This document shows, piece by piece, positions 9,021-21,300 of a stretch of 64,000 nucleotides of DNA. Made by a program: the position numbers and the translations under genes. This DNA comes from Lepas anatifera (taxonomy: Eukaryota; Arthropoda; Thecostraca; Lepadidae). Location: contig JAOTON010002130.1 in assembly GCA_034440635.1 (NCBI GenBank), forward strand, positions 310,001 through 374,000. The letters run 5' to 3'. Below the pieces are notes generated by a model, which worked only from the letters and a program-made list of their open reading frames with translations, was not told the DNA's origin and searched no databases. Within the stretch, counting starts at the first letter, position 1. Each line of letters starts with the position of its first letter.

Positions 9021-11090
9021 TCCGGGGCGGGGCGCTGACGTCATCGGCTGGATATTCAGGGGGCAGCAGGGGAGGTACGGCAGGTGACTGTCCGGGGCGG
9101 GGCGCTGACGTCATCGGCTGGATATTCAGGGGGCAGCAGGGGAGGTACGGCAGGTGACTGTCCGGGGCGGGGCGCTGACGTCATCGGCTGGATATTCAGG
9201 GGCAGCAGGGGAGGTACGGCAGGTGACTGTCCGGGGCGGGGCGCTGACGTCATCGGCTGGATATTCAGGGGGCAGCAGGGGAGGTACGGCAGGTGACTGT
9301 CCGGGGCGGGGCGCTGACGTCATCGGCTGGATATTCAGGGGGCAGCAGGGGAGGTACGGCAGGTGACTGTCCGGGGCGGGGCGCTGACGTCATCGGCTGG
9401 ATATTCAGGGGGCAGCAGGGGAGGTACGGCAGGTGACTGTCCGGGGCGGGGCGCTGACGTCATCGGCTGGATATTCAGGGGGCAGCAGGGGAGGTACGGC
9501 AGGTGACTGTCCGGGGCGGGGCGCTGACGTCATCGGCTGGATATTCAGGGGGCAGCAGGGGAGGTACGGCAGGTGACTGTCCGGGGCGGGGCGCTGACGT
9601 CATCGGCTGGATATTCAGGGGGCAGCAGGGGAGGTACGGCAGGTGACTGTCCGGGGCGGGGCGCTGACGTCATCGGCTGGATATTCAGGGGCAGCAGGGG
9701 AGGTACGGCAGGTGACTGTCCGGGGCGGGGCGCTGACGTCATCGGCTGGATATTCAGGGGGCAGCAGGGGAGGTACGGCAGGTGACTGTCCGGGGCGGGG
9801 CGCTGACGTCATCGGCTGGATATTCAGGGGGCAGCAGGGGAGGTACGGCAGGTGACTGTCCGGGGCGGGGGCGCTGACGTCATCGGCTGGATATTCAGGG
9901 GGCAGCAGGGGAGGTACGGCAGGTGACTGTCCGGGGCGGGGCGCTGACGTCATCGGCTGGATATTCAGGGGGCAGCAGGGGAGGTACGGCAGGTGACTGT
10001 CCGGGGCGGGGCGCTGACGTCATCGGCTGGATATTCAGGGGGCAGCAGGGGAGGTACGGCAGGTGACTGTCCGGGGCGGGGCGCTGACGTCATCGGCTGG
10101 ATATTCAGGGGGCAGCAGGGGAGGTACGGCAGGTGACTGTCCGGGGCGGGGCGCTGACGTCATCGGCTGGATATTCAGGGGGCAGCAGGGGAGGTACGGC
10201 AGGTGACTGTCCGGGGCGGGGCGCTGACGTCATCGGCTGGATATTCAGGGGGCAGCAGGGGAGGTACGGCAGGTGACTGTCCGGGGCGGGGCGCTGACGT
10301 CATCGGCTGGATATTCAGGGGGCAGCAGGGGAGGTACGGCAGGTGACTGTCCGGGGCGGGGCGCTGACGTCATCGGCTGGATATTCAGGGGGCAGCAGGG
10401 GAGGTACGGCAGGTGACTGTCCGGGGCGGGGCGCTGACGTCATCGGCTGGATATTCAGGGGGCAGCAGGGGAGGTACGGCAGGTGACTGTCCGGGGCGGG
10501 GCGCTGACGTCATCGGCTGGATATTCAGGGGGCAGCAGGGGAGGTACGGCAGGTGACTGTCCGGGGCGGGGCGCTGACGTCATCGGCTGGATATTCAGGG
10601 GGCAGCAGGGGAAGTACGGCAGGTGACTGTCCGGGGCGGGGCGCTGACGTCATCGGCTGGATATTCAGGGGGCAGCAGGGGAGGTACGGCAGGTGACTGT
10701 CCGGGGCGGGGGGGGCGCTGACGTCATCGGCTGGATATTCAGGGGGCAGCAGGGGAGGTACGGCAGGTGACTGTCCGGGGCGGGGCGCTGACGTCATCGG
10801 CTGGATATTCAGGGGGCAGCAGGGGAGGTACGGCAGGTGACTGTCCGGGGCGGGGGCGCTGACGTCATCGGCTGGATATTCAGGGGGCAGCAGGGGAGGT
10901 ACGGCAGGTGACTGTCCGGGGCGGGGCGCTGACGTCATCGGCTGGATATTCAGGGGGCAGCAGGGGAAGTATGGCAGGTGACTGTCCGGGGCGGGGGGCG
11001 CTGACGTCATCGGCTGGATATTCAGGGGGCAGCAGGGGAGGTACGGCAGGTGACTGTCCGGGGCGGGGCGCTGACGTCATCGATTGTATT
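9021..11090. repeat. 70-bp tandem array carrying a CRE and a GC box in every unit (about 29 copies)
   Basis: Period exactly 70 bp with only a few one- to five-base length changes and very few substitutions. Each unit contains the palindrome TGACGTCA (CREB/ATF site) and GGGGCGGGGC (Sp1/KLF-type GC box), 2 bp apart. The array lies in the intron between the giant exon and the 205-bp exon of the minus-strand gene. On the minus strand every unit also contains GGACAGTCACCTGCCGTACC, close to the true exon start GGACAG-GCACCTGCTGTACC, so the array seems to have grown from the exon boundary. Open frames in it are repeat translations. Confidence 0.95.
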
Positions 11091-11241
11091 TTCACCGGGC
11101 AGCATAGCACAGACAGTATGTAGAAACAGGCAGGGTTGGGGCACTGGGGTCACAGGGCAAATACTAAGGTAGTATAACTTGCACCGTTAATTACCATACA
11201 TAGTACTGCTCCCGACCTCCGAGCTGGAGAACGGTCTGACA

Positions 11242-12079
11242 CTAACGCGGCCCGGGAGGGGGAACAGTCAGCACCCCCTGAGATCTAGAACACCAAGAGT
11301 CATGGAAAACACCCCTTTGGGGGTGCGTGGGGGCACAGGTCATTTACATTATAGCCAACTTTGATTGACCTGGGTCAACATCTTGACGATCATACAAGGC
11401 CATAAAGTAAGATATTTCAGTGCAAGAGACCCATTGGAAAATTTCTTGATAATGCAGAAAAAAGTAGAGAATATACAAATGACTGACCAATGTCATAGAA
11501 GAAGGGTTCAAAAGAAGTTTTCCAGACATTTTCGGAATCAAGGTCATTCAAGGTCATAATATATGACGTCACCATACAATATATTCTCTACTTAGGTACA
11601 CTATAACTGCACTATCGCACTCGTTGAGCGGGGATTGAAATTGACCCGTAACCTTTGTCGTTGACCTTTACATTGATTTACCCCCCACTGTGATGACATA
11701 GCATAATATACAAAATACTGGGTGGCGCCATTTGAACGGCAGCACCGGGCCAATGACTTTAAAATGCTGGTTTGATCACGAACTGTGACCCTGACCTTCA
11801 TGCGAGGGACCTCTCATCTCGTTTATATGGCGTGACGTCACCACTCGGCCTTCAGCGGCGGCGAACTGGTGTGAGCGCGCGATTGCGGCGACCTTAACAT
11901 ATAGGTCTGCCTTTGCCTATTATTACCGTAATTATCTATTGATTTTTAAAGTTCTACAATCAATCGATACATCGTTAAATTCTCTAAAATGCGACCAAAC
12001 ACAGCTCTGCGGCCATGGAAGGTTCTCTGGCCACCTAGGAAAATAGGTGGGGGCCTCCCTCCTCCAGTACGCGTGTTAA
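11242..12079 (+). mobile_element. Non-autonomous TTAA-type element rich in AGGTCA half-sites (copy 1)
   Basis: Right end reads CAGTACGCGTGTTAA with TTAA at 12076-12079. The body is the same dispersed family as 28430-28960 and 40370-41132: shared blocks include TGACCTTTACATTGATTTA, ATGACATAGCATAATATAC, CACCGGGCCAATGACTTT and GGTTCTCTGGCCACCTAG. The left end near 11242 (CTAACGCGGCCCGGG) is probable, not certain. No transposase. Confidence 0.6.
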
Positions 12080-12301
12080 TAACAGTAGCGTGTGCCAGAT
12101 GAGGTGTTTACCGCAGCCCGGCGTGAACGCCTTTTCTGCTTTCTACAGAAGGGGCGTTTCCAGGCTGACGGAACATATAAGTAAGGGTATTCGAGATGGC
12201 CTTAAGACTGTTATTCAATTAAAAGGCCGTTTCAAAGGGACCAGGTGCCTTTCAAGCTGTGCCTGTGGTTGACTTGTGGCACATTTCAGTCGAGGCCTCA
12301 C
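12080..12301. other. Intron sequence next to the giant exon
   Basis: Short intron stretch on the minus strand beginning with the donor GTGAGG (12301-12296). Nothing else recognised. Confidence 0.5.
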
Positions 12302-15300
12302 CTGCCTATTAGCTGGTTGGTGGCTCCACTGTCCGACAGTGACTTCAGCGCCACCTGCCACGGCTCGGTGCCCGGCTCGGCCCGCAGTGCGGCCGCAGTC
12401 AGCCGCTGGAGGTCTGAGCCGGCCGACTGTGGCGCCGTCTGGACGGCAGCTGACGGAGGGCGCGCGGGGACGTCTGGCAGGGCATGAAACCCGGGCGGAG
12501 GCTTGGTGTACCCGGGCGGAGGCTTGGTGTACCCGGGCGAAGGCTGGGTGTACCCGGTCGGGGGCTGGGTGTACCCGGTCGGGGGCTGGGTGTACCCGGT
12601 CGGGGGCTGGGTGTACCCGGTCGGGGGCTGGGTGTACCCGGTCGGGGGCTGGGTGTACCCGGGCGGAGGCTTGTGTACCCGGGCGAAGGCTGGGTGTACC
12701 CGGTCGGGGCTGTGTACCCGGGCGAAGGTTGGGTGTACCCGGTCGGGGGCTGGGTGTACCCGGTCGGGGGCTGGGTGTACCCGGTCGGGGGCTGGGTGTA
12801 CCCGGTCGGGGGCTGGGTGTACCCGGTCGGGGGCTGGGTGTACCCGGTCGGGGGCTGGGTGTACCCGGTCGGGGGCTGGGTGTACCCGGTCGGGGGCTGG
12901 GTGTACCCGGTCGGGGGCCGAGCCCCGAGCCCGACCGCAGTCTGCGGCGACGGTCGCGACGGTGGTGCCGCCTCGTCCAGCACACAGTAGAAGCTGGGCA
13001 GGTGTCCGGCTGCAGCTGGCCGAGATGGCGCCACCGGCAGTGTGACCGTGCTGCCTTCTGGCTCTGCTGCGGCTGAAGTGTTGGCCGGCTGACTCTGTGA
13101 GGCGGTGTGGACCAGTCGGCGGCGCTTCTGGGCCGGTGGGCAGTGCTCGGCCTGCTGCCGTCCGATGACAGAGAGTCGGCGGCGGTTCTGGGCCGGTGGG
13201 CAGTGCTCGGCCTGTTGCGGTCCGATGACAAGGGTCGGCGGCGCTTCTGGCCGTGGCAGTGCTCGGCCTGTTGCGGTCCGATGACAGAGGGTCGGCGGCG
13301 CTTCTGGGCCGGTGGGCAGTGCTCGGCCTGTTGCGGTCCGATGACGCCGGCGGCACGGATGGACTGCTGCCGGCCGGACCCGCCTCCAGGCCCTCCGGAC
13401 CTGTCAGACGTGAGTGAGACAGCCTGCCGCTGGCTGGGACGACAGCCAGGCTGGCGCGTACCTAGCTCAGGCTGCTGTGCGTCGTGGCCGCCGTCCACAT
13501 CTGCAGACCCCGTCCTTGTGCGCCTGGGTACGGGTCTGAGTTCAGGCCGTCCGTTTTCGCCACTGGTCCCGCTGACAACTGCTGCTGCGCCACCAGCGGG
13601 CCGGTAGGGCCGGCACTCCTGAGGACGTGAGGTCCACACCCGCAGCGGCCCCGCCACTGGCGCTCTCTGCAAACTAGCCCGGCTGGGCCGCGGCCGCCAG
13701 CTGGCCCCGCATGTGGAGCCACCTGAGCCGTCGCCGCAGGGTGCCGAGGCACCACCGAACCCAGCGCGGGACACGGCAACACCCGCCGTGCTCATCAGCA
13801 GAGCCCGCAGTCGGGCCAGCTTGGAGGTGGCCGGTGTCCGCCGGCACGCTGGCTGCGGTCCTCTGCCGGGACGGAGCACATCAGCTGGCTGCCGGAGGCC
13901 GCCCAACTCTGCACCCGCCTCGCTCGGCGACTTGGCACCAGCGCCGAGCCTGTGCGCAGCTTCACTGTGCACTGCTGAGTCTACCTGTCTGCCGTCCCCC
14001 AGGCTGTCTACCGGGACAGCTGCATCGAGCAACGCTTCAGAAGGCAGAGGCGAGTGGGACGAATGCCCACAGTTGGCGTGTGGGGGGGTTGCGGTCGGCT
14101 CAGTTTCAGGTGCAGATAAATCCGCCCCGGACTCCGGACACTCCTCCGAGAATCGGATCTCACCAGCAGCACCACTCCTGTCATCCTCAGCTTCCCAGCT
14201 GCTACTGTCCATCACCAAAACCCTCCTTAAACGCCGCTTCCTCTCGCTTGCTGTCTTCCCTGATGTCGCCAAAGGAGTCATCTTTGGCGGGTTGAAAGGC
14301 TTCTTGGCGCTCGTCTTTAGCGAGCTGCCAAGTCTAGATGCCATCTTTGGCGAGTTGAAAGGCTTCTTGGCGCTCGTCTTTGGCGAGTTGCCAGGTACGG
14401 TGGTCGTGCTGGACAAGCTGCCAGGTTTGCTCTGCGGGGCGAGGGCAGGTCGGACGGGCAGCACTTGCTCTGTGGGGGCCGGCGTGCCTCCCTCTGCCAG
14501 CAGCAGCACGATGCTGTTCCAGTACTGGTCGCTGTCGTCGCCGCTGTCGCTCGCGTGGTAGGCCGTGCCACCCGCGTCCGTCTGCAGCTGCCGCTGCCAG
14601 TCTGTCCCGGGCTGCTTCCCCTGCTGCCGCTGCCAGTCTGTCCCGGGCTGCTTCTCCTGCTGCCGCTGCCAGTCTGTCCCGGGCTGCTCCTCCTGCTGCG
14701 ACTGCCAGTCTGTCCCGGGCTGCTTCTCCTGCTGCGACTGCCAGTCTGTCCCGGGCTGCTTCTCCTGCTGCCGCTGCCAGTCTGCCCCGGGCTGCTTCCC
14801 TGCTGCCGCTGCCAGTCTGTCCCGGGCTGCTTCCTCCTGCTGCGACTGCCAGTCTGTCCCGGGCTGCTTCTCCTGCTGCCGCTGCCAGTCTGTCCCGGGC
14901 TGCTTCTCCTGCTGCGACTGCCAGTCTGTCCCGGGCTGCTTCTCCTGCTGCCGCTGCCAGTCTGGCTCGCTGCCGCGGCGGCTCTCTGGCGGGCTCCGGC
15001 TGGGCGTCATCTCTGTGCCAGCAGCAGCAGCAGCGCCGCCGGAGCAGGTGCTGCCGGTGACCAGGCTGGGCCTCAGTCCTAACCGGCGGTCCGGCAGCCG
15101 CCGGCTGATGGGCCGCAGCAGCGATGTGACTGCGTCGCCCACAGACAGCAGGCCGCCCACCGGCGGCGGCGGCGGCGGCGGCGGCACCATGGCTGCTGAG
15201 CTGAGGCCGCCGCAGGCCGTAACTGGTTGTGTGGTGACGCCACAGAGACGGGGCAGCTCTGCCTTGCCTGTGTCGCTGGTTTGTACCAGGGCGGCCGCGG

Positions 15301-18300
15301 TGACAGCCTTCCCAGAAGCCGCATCCCACCGTAGTAGTTGCTCAAACTGCCGGTAGGCGGCGGTGGCGGTGTGAGCGGTGAGTGCCAGCGGCTCGAACCC
15401 GGCGAACTCCAGCCGAGGGCTGCCCACAAGCTCAGCGGCATCATTCCCAGCCGCGGCCATCTCAGCTCCAGTCTTAGCCAGGGTAGCCCCGCTGGGGTCA
15501 GTCACGGCCATCTCAGTCGCATGCTGAGAGGAGGCAGCCTCGGCGACAGGATCGGCCAGCCGCGGGCAGGAGCCGACGGCAGTGTCAGTGGCCGCGCCGC
15601 TCCTGGTCTGAAGCAGGGGAGAGGACGAGCCAGCCGAGTCCACGGTACAGAGGGCAGCAGCATGGTTTGCCCACGGCACGGCCACGCCTGGCAGCACATT
15701 GCGCCCTCTGCTTCCTATCTCGGTGTCGGCAGTGTTGCCATTCTGGACGGTCTGGGGCGCCGGCGGCAAACGGTCCACGGCAGAGACTGTCGGCTCCACT
15801 TCAGAGGGCGAAGCCGTAAACGGACGCAATCCCGCCGGCAGAGTCGCCGACTTCCTGCCCTCCAGCTCTGCTCCACCTCGCCTCTCAGCTACCGCCAGAC
15901 CACTGCGATCCCCGCTGCCCCCTGCTGTCGCTGCTCTGTGCAGATCCCCGCTGCCCCCTGCTGTCGCTGCTCTGTGCAGATCCCTGCTGCCCCCTGCTGT
16001 CGCTGCTCTGTGCAGATCCCTGCTGCCCCTGCTTCTGCTCTTCAATCCCCTCCCCTGCTGTCCTGCTCTGTGCAGATCCCCGCTGCCCCCTGCTGTCGCT
16101 GCTCTGTGCAGATCCCCGCTGCCCCCTGCTGTCGCTGCTCTGTGCAGATCCCCGCTGCCCCTGCTGTCGCTGCTCTGTGCAGATCCCCGCCCCCTGCTAC
16201 CGCCACACCACTGCTGCCTGCTGCCGCTGCTCTGCCGCCCTCGTGTCCGGATGCTCCGCAGGATTCCTGCGAAGCCCTCCTCTCCAGTCGTCGCGCCTCC
16301 AGCCGAGCCCTGAGTCTGCCTACCACGCTGCTGATCTCCAAGGCAGATCCTGGTGCCGCTGCAACGGGCAACATCGGCCTCCTGAGCGCCGGCGGCTCGG
16401 CAGAGCAAAGGGCCTTGGGCGATAGGGTGGCGGCGAGGGGTCTGCTGTCGGTGGGAGTGCGCAGCTGTGGCTGACTGCTGGGTCTGGCAGCTGCCACTGC
16501 CGCACCAGCTGATGTCGTCAGTGCCCAGCTGACGGCAGCTGCACCAGCTGACGGACCAGCAGTGACGCACTCTGAAACTGAGCCTACAGACACACTGGTG
16601 ACGCCAGATGAGCTGATGGACACGCTACTGTCAGTGCCAGTTTTGGGCAGCGCGGGGCTGCTGTGTGTGACAGTTTTGGGCAGCTGTTGTGCACAGGCGC
16701 TGTGTGCTTTGCTGCCGCCCGGGCTGGGCCCATGTACCAATGATGCCGAGCCACTGACAGCGGCCGCCGAAGAGACGCTGGTGGACGCTGCTCCGGCAGA
16801 AGAGCTGCAGGCCCGGCGGCGCAGTTCAGGCTTCACTGCCGTGGCTTCGGAGCCGCCCCGAGCGACACACGGAGGGCCAGGCCGCAGCCGGGGGTCGGCT
16901 GCCTCAGTGGCCGCCGTCGCACAGCTTGGTGGCGCTGCCTCAGCTCTCTCTGCCTGTTGCTCTGTCTCCGTCTGTCCCCGCCTGGCGTATTGGACACGGA
17001 CCTGCTGTTCCGCCGCGCCGGCGGCTGCCGGGCCGGCCACAGCCGTCGGTGCCAGCCGCCGGTTGGAGCCGACAGCCACATAGGGCCCGGCTGCCAGCCT
17101 GCGGCTCCAGCCGCCCCACTGCCGGCTCCGCGTCTACTCTGCGCCACTCCCTGCTGTCCTCCTGCTCTCTCCTGCTCCACCACTGGGCAGGCAGCAGCCT
17201 GGCTCTCGGCTCCGACTCACTGTAGTTGACGTTGGTGGCAGGCGGGCGGCCGTCTGAGCAGGGCAGGTCGGCGGCGCCGCTCAGTCGGCCCCGCAGCATG
17301 TAAGCCGTGCCTGGGCACCTCCGGCGGACGGAGAGCGGTCGCCGCCGCCGCAGCCGCCGCGACCAATCAAAACGACACCCGGCACTGAAGCCGCCGGCGG
17401 CGGGCGGCTCAGCTGACTGGGTGAGGACGGATCTGACGGCTGCCGCGCCCGACACCGCGCAGTTCCTGTACCTCCTGTACCTGCACCGGCTCCGCAGCCG
17501 GTCCCACAGGCTCTGGCTCCTGTGATGCTGTATCCACTGGCTCTGGCTCCTGTGATTCTGTATCATTATCCACTGGCTCTGGCTCCTGTGATGCTGTATC
17601 CACTGGCTCTGGCTCCTGTGATGCTGTATCCACTGGCTCTGGCTCCTTTGATGCTGTATCCACTGGATCTGGCTCATGTAATGCTGTATCCACTGGCTCT
17701 GGCTCCTGTGGTGCTGTATCATTATCCACTGGCTCTGGCTCCTGTGATTCTGTATCCTTATACACTGGCTCTGGCTCCTGTGATGTTGTATCCGTATACA
17801 CTGGCTCTGGCTCCTGTGATGCTGTATCCACTGGCTCTGGCTCCTTTGATGTTGTATCCGTATACAGTGGCTCTGGCTCCTGTGATGCTGTATCCGTATC
17901 CACTGGCTCTGACTCCTGTGATGCTGTATCCACTGGATCTGGCTCCTGTAATGCTGTATCCACTGGCTCTGGCTCCTGTGGTGCTGTATCATTATCCACT
18001 GGCTCTGGCTCCTGTGATTCTGTATCCTTATACACTGGCTCTGGCTCCTGTGATGTTGTATCCGTATACACTGGCTCTAGCTCCTGTGATGCTGTATCCG
18101 TATCCACTGGCTCTGGCTCCTGTGATGCTGTATCCACTGGCTCTGACTCCTGTGATTCTCTATCCACTGGCTCTGGCTCCTGTGCTGTTACATCCGTGTC
18201 CACTGGCTCTGGCTCCAGAAGTGGTTGTCCAGTATCCTTTGACTCCCATTCCTGTGCTGGTATGTCGGTGTTTACTTGTTCTGGTTCCTGATCTGCTACT

Positions 18301-21300
18301 GGCTCCGGCTCCTGTTCGGATATGTGGATGTCCACTGGCTCCGGTTCCTGTTCGATATGTGGATGTCCACTGGCTCCGGCTCCTGTTCGGATATGTGGAT
18401 GTCCACTGACTCCGGCTCCTGTTCGGATATGTGGATGTCCACTGGCTCCGGCTCCTGTTCGGATATGTGGATGTCCACTGGCTCCGGCTCCCGAGACGAT
18501 ATTTGGGTTTCCATCGGGTCTGGTGGTCGGCGATCTTCCACCCCCCAAGATACAGTTGTTTGACGACGGGCAGGGCGCCGCAGGTAAGGCCCCTTTGCCG
18601 ACTCTGGCTCCGCTGGCTCCCAGTGCTGAGGTAGAGACCCTGTGCCTGACCCGGCCCCCTGCCCAGCTCCGTTCTGACGGCGGCACTTATGAGTGGGTGA
18701 AGTGCGGCGGTCTGTTCTGCTAGACACAGTAATTCTGGCTCGTCCCTGAGTGGATGCTCTCGTCTGTTTAGAGCCGATGTCCACACAGGCGCTACCACCA
18801 GCTGCGTTGTAACCTTCGGCCACACATTCTCCAGGTGGGCCGGTCAGTCTGTTCTGTTTCGCAGCAGCAGGGGCAGGGGCAGGGGCGGAGCAGCCCCTGG
18901 CCGTTCTGGGGCCGCCGACAGCACACAGCTGGCTGTCGCAGTCGCGGGATCGGGCTGATCAAACCGTGGCCGCCCCCGGGCTGTCGGTGTAAACCTCCAG
19001 GGGGCGAGACCGGTAGCGGCGGTGTGGCCGGCTGCAGCTCTGCGTCCAGGGGAGGCGCCACCACAAACTCTGGCGGCGTGCTGCTGCCCGTAGCCGGTGT
19101 CCGACCATAGTCAACAGGAAAAGAGCCAAACACGGAGCTGATTACTTCCGACGCCATCCGCTCCATGCCGCTTGAAGGCGGTGCCCTCCGTTGGGAGGAC
19201 TGGGAAGCTGGAGTTGTGGCGGTCTCCAATAGATGGGAGGCCGGGTGTGCAGTCGCAGGGGCAGGACCGCTGCCGGAAAACGTCAGCTCCACGTCCAGCA
19301 CAATCTCCTCAGGGGAGAGAGGAGGAGCGGGCGAGCAGCGCCCCCGGCGCTGGCGTCTGGTCTGAGACCGGGTGTGACGCCTGTCCCTGGCCGCCGGCAA
19401 CCATAACGCCTTCCTTTTGCGGCCACGCCCGCCCCTGGCGGCAGCACCGACAGATTGAGCTTCACTGTCTCGGACAGAGATGTCGCTGCTGGTAGGGGCC
19501 ATAGGTAGAGGGCGCAGCAGGCCGCTTCCAGCGTGCAGGACGGGCCCTGTCTCAGACGTTGGACGTTGGTGGGCTTCCCCTGAGACATCGGCGACCGAGC
19601 CTTCAGCGCACTGCCCAGGCTGTCTCGATAACACCGTCGCTGTGACATCATTTGACGACAGCGACGCAGTGACTTCAGCCAATGGCAGGCCCACACTGGC
19701 GCCATTTGGTAAAATAGGCGCAGTCACGTCCACCGGTGACCCATGTACACTGACGTCAGATGATGACGTTGGCACTCTGACGTTACTTGGTAACAGAAGC
19801 GAAGAGACATCAACCAGTGACTGGGACATGTTGACATCATTTGGTGACAGAGGCAGAATAACGTCGATTGGTGAAAGAGGCGCCTTGACGTCATCCAATG
19901 CCAGAGGCACGCTGACATCAGGCGATGACATTGGTGCTGTGACGTCTCCTGGTAACGGAAGTGCAGTGCCTCTATCTAGTGACAGAGGCGCACTGCCATT
20001 GGCCGGTGACAATGGTGCCGTGATGTCATTTGGTGAGACGGCCGCGGAGGCGCCATTCGGCGACGGCGTGGCAGGCGGTGCAGTTTGAAGCGGTGGCGGT
20101 GAGAGGCGGCGGGAGACCACTCCACCAGCCACTCTGTCGGCCACTGAGGTCCGGGAGACCACTTCACCACCACTGAGGTCCGCCTCCCACAGCGACGGTG
20201 GCGCAGCACTGCCAACTCCAGCCGGAAGGGCTCCGTCCAGTGGCTCCGATGGTTGGAAGCCCGCAGAGTGCAGGTGTCGCAGCCGGTGCCGGGGGCTGAT
20301 GGGGTGGGAGGTCAGAGGGCTGAGAGGCGCGCCGCCGCGCCGGCCCAGAGCAGCAGCGGCCCAGTCGGCGTCCGGCAGCAGCTCCGTCATATTGCGCAAC
20401 AGCGCCAGCACGTCCTGCTGGTCCGACGGCGTCAGCAGCGGCCGCTCCCACCCCGAGACACCGCCCACCCTGAGACTCTTTCTCTCACGGCGCCCGACAT
20501 CTAGCGGCGCCGAACGCAGGCTCTGCTTCTGCCCGTCGCCACCAGGACGACCTCCGAAAGCCACGGCAGATTCCTCTGCGAAGGACGCCGCGACGGTGTC
20601 GTGCCCCGAACGGCGGCCGTGATCAGCCGACCCATCTCCCAGCACGGCGCTACTGAACCCTGGTGTATCCCTCTCTGGCCCCACAGGAACCGAGCCATCA
20701 CTCCGAAGAACCGTGTCCTCAGAATTCCGAACCATGTCCTCTGTGCCACAAATCGTGTCCTTTGTGTCACGAGCCGTGTCCTCTGTGCCACAAACCGTGT
20801 CCTCTGTGCCACGACCGTGTCCTCTGTGCCACAAACCGAGTCCTCTGTGCCACGCACCCTGTCCTCTGTGCCACAAACCGTGTCCTCTGTGCCACGAACC
20901 ATGTCCTCTATGTCACGAGGCGTGTCCTCTGTGTCACGAACCGTGTCCTCTGTGCCACGCACCGTGTCCTCTGTGCCACAAACCGAGTCCTCTGTGCCAC
21001 GCACCGTGTCCTCTGTGCCACAAACCGTGTCCTCTGTGTCACGAACCGTGTCCTCTATGTCACGAGGCGTGTCCTCTGTGTCGCGAGGCGTATCCTCTGT
21101 GTCGCGAGGCGTGTCCTCTGTGTCACGAACCGTGTCCTCTGTGCCATGCACCGTGTCCTCTGTGCCACAAACCGAGTCCTCTGTGCCACGCACCGTGTCC
21201 TCTGTGCCACAAACCGTGTCCTTTGTGTCACGAACCGTGTCCTCTATGTCACGAGGCGTGTCCTCTGTGTCGCGAGGCGTATCCTCTGTGTGGGCGTATC

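Noticed and set aside
9056..11123. Frames of 65-160 codons in the CRE/GC-box array
   Set aside because: Translations of the 70-bp repeat; they shift with every unit and lie in an intron.
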